Under the pieces are notes generated by a model. It had not been told where the DNA came from and did not search any database. It saw nothing but the letters and a program-made list of their open reading frames with translations. Below, piece after piece: positions 59,400-64,000 of a DNA stretch of 64,000 nucleotides. Source of the stretch: Streptomyces coacervatus (GTDB lineage: Bacteria > Actinomycetota > Actinomycetes > Streptomycetales > Streptomycetaceae); NCBI RefSeq assembly GCF_029223485.1, contig NZ_JARHTP010000003.1, positions 186,001 to 250,000 of the forward strand, read 5' to 3'. Position 1 is the stretch's first letter. Every line of letters begins with the position of its first letter. Both the position numbers and the translations under genes were made by a program.

Positions 59400-59828
59400 C
59401 TAGTCGTAGTGCCGGGCCTCGAAGACGTTTCCGTCCGGGTCCCGGAAGTAGAAGCTGCGCGTGGCATTTCCGCGGGCGCCGTAGGAGTCGTACGACAACT
59501 CGGAGACGGGTACGGTGCGTTCCTCCAGGCGGCTGCGCAGGGCGTCGAAGTCGTCGCCGGGCAGGGCCAGGCAGACATGGTTGACGGGGTGGCCCGCGCT
59601 GTCGGCTGCGTCGGGGAGCATTTTCATGTGCTCCGCCATGGAGTGGGGCATGAGGTCGAGGATGGTCTCGTCGTTGAGCCGGACCGAGGGGAACGACGCC
59701 TTTCCCGAGGAGAACTCGGTGATCCTCAGGGGCCGAAGTCCGACCGCCTTCTCGTAGAAGTCGGCCGCGGCGACCGGGTCGCGCACCCACAGGACGACAT
59801 GGTCGAGACGTGTCGTGTTGTCCGTCAT
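59400..59828 (-). CDS. VOC family (glyoxalase/bleomycin-resistance fold) protein
   Basis: 142 residues from MTDNTTRLDH. Two beta-alpha-beta-beta-beta units: TRLDHVVLWVRDPVAAADFYEKAVGL with the first metal His, and VNHVCLALPGDDFDALRSRL with the second. YFRDPDGNVFEARHYD at the end supplies the Glu ligand. Metal-dependent dioxygenase, isomerase or drug-binding roles are all possible. Convergent with fdhA. Confidence 0.83.
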   Translation of the reverse strand: MTDNTTRLDHVVLWVRDPVAAADFYEKAVGLRPLRITEFSSGKASFPSVRLNDETILDLMPHSMAEHMKMLPDAADSAGHPVNHVCLALPGDDFDALRSRLEERTVPVSELSYDSYGARGNATRSFYFRDPDGNVFEARHYD

Positions 59829-59905
59829 GTTCTTCAGGCTGGTGCCGTCGCCCACGGTCCGCAAGGGTCTGGCCGCGGCCGCCGCCCGAAGGACCACTCG
59901 CAGGG

Positions 59906-60618
59906 CTACGCCTTGCGCCCCCACGCCGAGATCATCGGGGCCGTGGCCAGCTCCATCCCTCCGGCCTCGATGTTCGCGCAGGCCGGGGAGGTGAGAGGGA
60001 AGTACGCATAGGCCTCGACGCTGCGCAGGCCGGCCTCGCGGAGCAGGCGTGGGAGGCGGCGCCCCGGTCGGCGAGCAGCCGGCGGAAGCCGTGCCGCAGA
60101 CGGTCGGCGAGTCGTTGCTCGGGGCCGTGCTCGTCGGGGCAGACCAGGGGCTGCAGGGCGGGGTCGGCGTCCTCGATCAGAAGCCGGCCGCTGGGGCGCA
60201 GGGCTTTGATCATCGACCGCAACGCCCGTTCGCGGTCCGGCACATGGACGAGGACGAGCCGGGCATGCACCAGGTCGAAGCCCTCGCCCGGCGGTTCCTC
60301 GGCGCTCACGTCGTGGACGTGCACCTCCACCGGCGGGCGGGCCACGGAGGCGAGCAGGGACGTGTCGATGTCGGTGGCGACGACCTGTCCGGTCGGACCG
60401 ACCTTCTCGGCCGGCCAGGACACCACGGAGGTGCCGCCCGCGCCGACCTCCCAGCAGCGCCGGCCGGAGCCGATGCCGAGCCGTTCGAGGTGCCTGAAGG
60501 TGGTGGGGTCGAAAAGGGTGGCGACGGCGACGCGGTGCCTCGTCGTCTGCGCCGGGACGGCCGGCCTTCTTCCGTCAGCGGCCTCTCCGCAGGCCGGTCG
60601 TCCACAGGCGGGAACCAA
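59906..60618 (-). pseudogene. frameshifted class I SAM-dependent methyltransferase
   Basis: The N-terminal two-thirds is a normal methyltransferase: LFDPTTFRHLERLGIG, CWEVGAGGTSVVSW (motif I), VVATDIDTSLL (motif II), DLVHARLVLVHVPDRERAL. Near 60060 the frame runs into Arg/Ser-rich nonsense. Another frame then continues with RLLREAGLRSVEAYAYFPL and ends GMELATAPMISAWGRKA at the TAG of 59906, as expected for this family's C-terminus. A small deletion with frame loss is the simplest explanation; a sequencing error cannot be excluded. Confidence 0.62.
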
Positions 60619-60760
60619 ACGGAATGCCCTGCTCCCACAGGCTCACCCGCCCCTTACACAGACCTGGCAAACTGGCGCGCCAAGGCACAGACAGGCGGCT
60701 CACCACCTGGCGAACCGCGAACGGCGCATCGAGCCCGGAGATCCACGCAAGGAGATCCAG

Positions 60761-61888
60761 ATGTCCATGGCAGGGAATCTGCGGAAGGTCACGCACCTCG
60801 GCAAGGTCGGCGGCCTGCGCAAGGTGGCACGGCTGGCCCGGCGGCGCCCGCGCGTCGACCTGAGTCACCCGGCCCGGTCCCCGCTGGGCTCCTCGGTGGT
60901 GAACTGCGTTACGTACCGGGACGGCGTGCGGGTGCCGGAGGGCAGTGATCTGGTCGACGCCGTGAAACGGGTGCGGAAGAACGGTGACGGGTTTGTGTGG
61001 CTGGGCCTGCACGAGCCGACGGACCAGGAGTTCGCGGGCATCGCCGAGCTCTTCGACCTGCATCCGCTGGCGGTCGAGGACGCGATCGAGGCCCATCAGC
61101 GCCCGAAGCTGGAGCGGTACGGCGAGACGCTGTTCGCGGTGTTCAAGACGGTCTGCTACGTCGAGCACGAGGAGCTGACGGCGACGAGCGAGGTGGTGAA
61201 CACCGGCGAGATCATGGTGTTCGTCGGTGAGGACTTCGTGATCACGGTCCGGCACGGGATGCATGGTTCGCTGGGCCCGCTGCGCGAGGGGCTGGAGTCC
61301 GACCCGCAGCAGCTCGCAAAGGGGCCGGCCGCGGTGCTGCACGCGATCGCGGACCATGTGGTCGACGACTATCTGCTCGTCACCGACTCGGTGCAGGCGG
61401 ACATCGACCAGGTGGAGATGGACGTGTTCGCGGAGAACGGCGCGCGGGCCGATCCGGGCCGGATCTACCAGCTCAAGCGTGAACTCCTGGAGCTGAAGCG
61501 GGCCGTCGTCCCCCTCGGCCGCCCGGTCGAGGACCTCGCGACCCGGCCGATCCGGGTGGTCGACCCGGAGATACAGGCCTACTTCAGGGACGTCCTCGAC
61601 CACCTCATGCGGGCGAAGGAGCAGATCGCCGCCTTCGACGAGCTGCTCAACTCGATCCTGCAGGCCCACCTCGCGCAGGTCACGGTCGCGCAGAACGAGG
61701 ACATGCGGAAGATCACGGCCTGGGCCGCGGTGATCGCCGTACCGACCATGGTCTGCGGTGTGTACGGCATGAACTTCGACAACATGCCGGAGCTGCACTG
61801 GAGGTTCGGGTACCCCCTGGTCATAGGCGTGATGTCGGTGGCGTGCCTGGTGCTGTACCGCGGTTTCCGGCGCAGCGGCTGGCTGTGA
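60761..61888 (+). CDS. corA: magnesium and cobalt transporter CorA
   Basis: 375 residues, ATG seven bases after AAGGAG. A long N-terminal cytoplasmic domain (WLGLHEPTDQEFAGIAELFDLHPLAVEDAI) and long helices (DVLDHLMRAKEQIAAFDELLNSILQAH) precede two C-terminal membrane helices. The pore signature YGMNFDNMPEL lies between them. It imports Mg2+ as a pentamer. A basic N-terminal extension (about 30 residues) is unlike E. coli CorA. No magnesium riboswitch was recognised upstream. Confidence 0.93.
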   Translation: MSMAGNLRKVTHLGKVGGLRKVARLARRRPRVDLSHPARSPLGSSVVNCVTYRDGVRVPEGSDLVDAVKRVRKNGDGFVWLGLHEPTDQEFAGIAELFDLHPLAVEDAIEAHQRPKLERYGETLFAVFKTVCYVEHEELTATSEVVNTGEIMVFVGEDFVITVRHGMHGSLGPLREGLESDPQQLAKGPAAVLHAIADHVVDDYLLVTDSVQADIDQVEMDVFAENGARADPGRIYQLKRELLELKRAVVPLGRPVEDLATRPIRVVDPEIQAYFRDVLDHLMRAKEQIAAFDELLNSILQAHLAQVTVAQNEDMRKITAWAAVIAVPTMVCGVYGMNFDNMPELHWRFGYPLVIGVMSVACLVLYRGFRRSGWL

Positions 61889-61906
61889 CGAGCCCTGTCG
61901 GGCAGG

Positions 61907-62335
61907 TCAGCGTGTGGTGCCCGGCGCGTACACGCTGTGGGCGAAGTCGGCGATCTGCTCCTCCGTCAGATGCTGGGCCAGGTCGGCCTCGCTGATCATG
62001 CCGACGAGCCGCTTGTTCTCGATGACGGGGAGCCGGCGGATCTGGTGGTCCCGCATCTCGCGGAGCACATCACCGACGTCGGCGTTCGCCTCGATCCAGC
62101 GGGGGGTGCCGTGGGCCATCTCGCCTGCGGTGACCTTGGCCGGGTCGTGACCCATGGCCACGCAGCCGATGACGATGTCGCGGTCGGTGAGGATGCCGCA
62201 GAGCCGCTCGTTCTGGTCGCTGATGGGCAGGGCCCCGACGTTCAGTTCGCGCATCAGCTGGGCCGCGCGGTCCAGTGTTTCGTGGGCGGGGATCCACTGG
62301 GCGCCACGGTGCATGATGTCTGAGGCGGTGGTCAT
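61907..62335 (-). CDS. CBS-domain pair protein
   Basis: 142 residues, two CBS domains only. First: ASDIMHRGAQWIPAHETLDRAAQLM...GALPISDQNERLCGILTDRDIV. Second: MAHGTPRWIEANADVGDVLREM...RRLPVIENKRLVGMISEADL. Such pairs bind AMP, ATP or SAM and regulate partners. Convergent with corA, whose activity it might tune, though that is only position. Confidence 0.88.
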   Translation of the reverse strand: MTTASDIMHRGAQWIPAHETLDRAAQLMRELNVGALPISDQNERLCGILTDRDIVIGCVAMGHDPAKVTAGEMAHGTPRWIEANADVGDVLREMRDHQIRRLPVIENKRLVGMISEADLAQHLTEEQIADFAHSVYAPGTTR

Positions 62336-62486
62336 GGAGTACCTCCCGGGTGCCGGAAGGCCGGCGCGGCGCGGGAACGCACCGCTGGTCCCGTAGTCCC
62401 GGCGCCCTACATTCTCGCCGCGCGGCCCGCCCCGTGCACCCGGAACCCCGCGGTAACGAGCAGCCGGGGAGCGCCGGGTCTGTCGA

Positions 62487-63128
62487 TCAGCCCCTCCACG
62501 CCGGATGACGGGGGTCGTCGGCCCGTACCAGGACGTCGGCCACGCCGGCCGGGTCGGTCTCCTCCGCGTAGCGCTCGAAGGCGGGGAGCGTCCAGTGGTC
62601 GGCCTCCGGGGTGCGGCGGCGGAGGGCGCCGGGTGAGAGAAGGACGTGGACGGTCAGGTCGAAGGGGAACCAGTGGCGCAGCAGGAGGGGGCCGTGCAGC
62701 AACAGGAAGCCGCCGGGCGGGAGTTGGGCATAGGGAGTGCGGGTGGCGCGGTCGGTGACCGGGTCCCACAGGTCGGGCAGGACGCGTCCGTCACCGCCGG
62801 ATTCGAGGGGGCCGAACACCTCGCGCCACAGGGCGCCGGTGTCCAACCAGCCGTCGTAATAGGCGTCGACGTCCCGGTGGCCGTACTCGAGGCGGAGCGA
62901 GGCCGGCCGCAGGAAGCCCTCCGCGCCGACGGTCAGCGAGGGGCGGCCGCGTACGCGCAGGGCCTCGGCGACGCGCGCGGCGAGGTCTCCCGGGCGCGCC
63001 GCCGGGGCGCCGTCGAACGCTATGCGGGGCCAGGAGCTGCCGTCGGCCGGCTTGAGGTCGAGCAGGCGCTCGGCCAGGAGGTCGCCGAGCCGGTCCCAGG
63101 TGATCGCTTCGAGTCGCACATGGCCCAT
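62487..63128 (-). CDS. uridine-kinase-like protein with a degenerate P-loop
   Basis: 213 residues from MGHVRLEAITWD. Layout follows actinobacterial uridine kinase-like proteins: [22 protein letters not shown] at the P-loop position, RPSLTVGAEGFLRPASLRLEYGHRDVDAYYDGWLD and LLLHGPLLLRHWFPFDLTVHV. The Walker A glycine-lysine-threonine is missing (GAPAARPGD), so phosphotransfer is doubtful. It may be a non-catalytic paralogue. No clear ribosome-binding site; the start is tentative. Divergent from the DUF2293 gene. Confidence 0.72.
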   Translation of the reverse strand: MGHVRLEAITWDRLGDLLAERLLDLKPADGSSWPRIAFDGAPAARPGDLAARVAEALRVRGRPSLTVGAEGFLRPASLRLEYGHRDVDAYYDGWLDTGALWREVFGPLESGGDGRVLPDLWDPVTDRATRTPYAQLPPGGFLLLHGPLLLRHWFPFDLTVHVLLSPGALRRRTPEADHWTLPAFERYAEETDPAGVADVLVRADDPRHPAWRG

Positions 63129-63260
63129 GATGCGCCGGCCGTGGACCGGGATGCGCCTCGCACCTGCGGGAGGGCGGCGTGGAGGAGGGACGGCGGGCGA
63201 GGGTGCAGAGGGCGTGATTTCGCGGTAGTCCACAGTGCTGTCGGGGGGAATGAAGCATCT

Positions 63261-63956
63261 ATGGCACGTCTTGCAACTCCTGCGTCCCGCACCGGGCTTG
63301 TCGTCTTCCAGCCGCTCAAGAGACGGCACTGCGGAGAGTGCCATGCAGGGCCGTTGCCGCTGCTCGTGCTGGAGGAGGGGGCGCCGCGCTGTCTCGACTG
63401 TGCCGACCTCGGGCATCTGGTGTTCCTGCCGCGCGGCGACACGGCGCTGACCCGGCGGTCGCGGGAGGAGAGTGCGCTGTCGGCGGTCGTGGTGCGCTTC
63501 AACCGGCGCAAATCGCGCTACGAGCGGCAGGGCATCCTGGTCGAGGAGGCGGGGCTCGCCCGGGCCGAGCAGCGGTGCCTGGCGGACGCGGAGGCGCGGC
63601 GACGGCGCCGGGTGCGGGACGCCCGGCGGCGGGCCGCGGAGGACCTGCGGTTCACGGAGGCGTTCGCGGCGGAGATACGGCGGCTGTTTCCCGGGTGCCC
63701 GGCGGAGCGGGCCCGGGTGATCGCGGCGCATGCATCAGTGCGGGGCAGCGGGCGGGTGGGCCGGAGCGCGGCGGGGCAGGCACTGTCCGAGGGGGCGGTG
63801 GTCTCGGCGGTCACGGCGTCCGTACGGCATGTGGACACGCCGTACGACCAACTGCTGATGAGCGGAGTGCCGCGGCATGAGGCGCGGCGGCGGATCGGGG
63901 CGGGGGTGGAGACGGTGTTGCGGGGGTGGCGATCGGGAAGGGCGAGGGTCGGTTGA
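63261..63956 (+). CDS. DUF2293 domain-containing protein
   Basis: 231 residues from MARLATPASRTG. The N-terminus has a small Cys/His cluster (CGECH, CLDC) that may bind zinc. The centre is strongly basic. The C-terminal DUF2293 domain has FPGCPAERARVIAAHASVRGSGRVGRSAAGQALSEGAVVSAVTASVRHVDTPYDQLLMSG. The function is unknown; the basic charge and zinc-like motif hint at nucleic-acid binding. The start is uncertain, with a G-run 12 bases upstream. Confidence 0.8.
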   Translation: MARLATPASRTGLVVFQPLKRRHCGECHAGPLPLLVLEEGAPRCLDCADLGHLVFLPRGDTALTRRSREESALSAVVVRFNRRKSRYERQGILVEEAGLARAEQRCLADAEARRRRRVRDARRRAAEDLRFTEAFAAEIRRLFPGCPAERARVIAAHASVRGSGRVGRSAAGQALSEGAVVSAVTASVRHVDTPYDQLLMSGVPRHEARRRIGAGVETVLRGWRSGRARVG

Positions 63957-64000
63957 GGGAGGGCGGGGCTGTTGGCCGAGGTCGGAGGTTGTCGGCGGAG

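Noticed and set aside
59810..60760. Long N-terminal extension of corA
   Set aside because: The frame is open but overlaps the methyltransferase remnant; the strong AAGGAG and the CorA family start support ATG at 60761.
60619..60760. Possible magnesium riboswitch before corA
   Set aside because: No conserved M-box sequence or plausible switch helix was seen; only a short GGCGCGCC palindrome.

Overview
The window is chromosomal DNA of a Streptomyces. Evidence: very high G+C with G/C at almost every third codon position, many GTG starts, the sporulation regulator whiA, mycothiol-type enzymes and an RbpA-family RNA polymerase-binding protein. The order gap-pgk-tpiA-secG, uvrC-rapZ-yvcK-whiA, then lacI-kinase-uvrA and uvrB next to TerD genes is, from memory, that of the conserved core of other streptomycetes. 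No rRNA, tRNA, CRISPR array, phage or IS element was seen.

Layout. 1-6.9 kb: an alpha-glucoside uptake and hydrolysis locus (GH13 alpha-glucosidase, lipoprotein binding protein, two permeases, a second binding protein). 7.0-11.1 kb: a PadR regulator with a MacB-type ABC exporter, and a tiny repeat ORF between ATPase and permease. 11.1-18.2 kb: pgi, an MFS exporter, an rbpA paralogue, secG and the glycolytic genes tpiA, pgk and gap. 18.4-26.6 kb: a large secreted M14 carboxypeptidase and the overlapping operon uvrC-rapZ-yvcK-whiA. 26.6-33.3 kb: a sensory block with a NarL-type response regulator, a large NIT-HAMP-PAS-GAF histidine kinase, a decayed and an intact orphan solute-binding protein, and a stand-alone receiver. 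33.5-36.7 kb: a DNA-binding-like protein, a LacI regulator and a sugar kinase. 36.8-44.5 kb: uvrA, two small thiol/hydrolase genes and an amino-acid ABC operon. 44.5-53 kb: aroQ, an S66 peptidase, an MFS symporter, a split chaA, terC behind a probable manganese riboswitch, and two TerD proteins. 53.2-64 kb: uvrB, an MHYT sensor, a secreted GDPD, an alkyltransferase, formaldehyde dehydrogenase, a frameshifted methyltransferase, corA, a CBS protein, a degenerate kinase and a DUF2293 protein.

Common theme. Several genes along the window carry the same DNA-damage promoter, TTGTCRGTG-N8-TAnnnT, the RecA/LexA-independent PafBC-type element of actinobacteria. Clear copies precede uvrA, uvrB, the ogt-type alkyltransferase and the MFS exporter upstream of pgi; a weaker one precedes uvrC. 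At uvrB and ogt even the eight spacer bases are identical. Nucleotide excision repair, direct alkyl repair, an exporter and, through the uvrC operon, whiA/yvcK/rapZ may therefore be linked to one damage response.

Starts were set by Shine-Dalgarno spacing, family alignment from memory, and -10 boxes that imply leaderless mRNAs. Functions are family-level inferences; no database search was possible.
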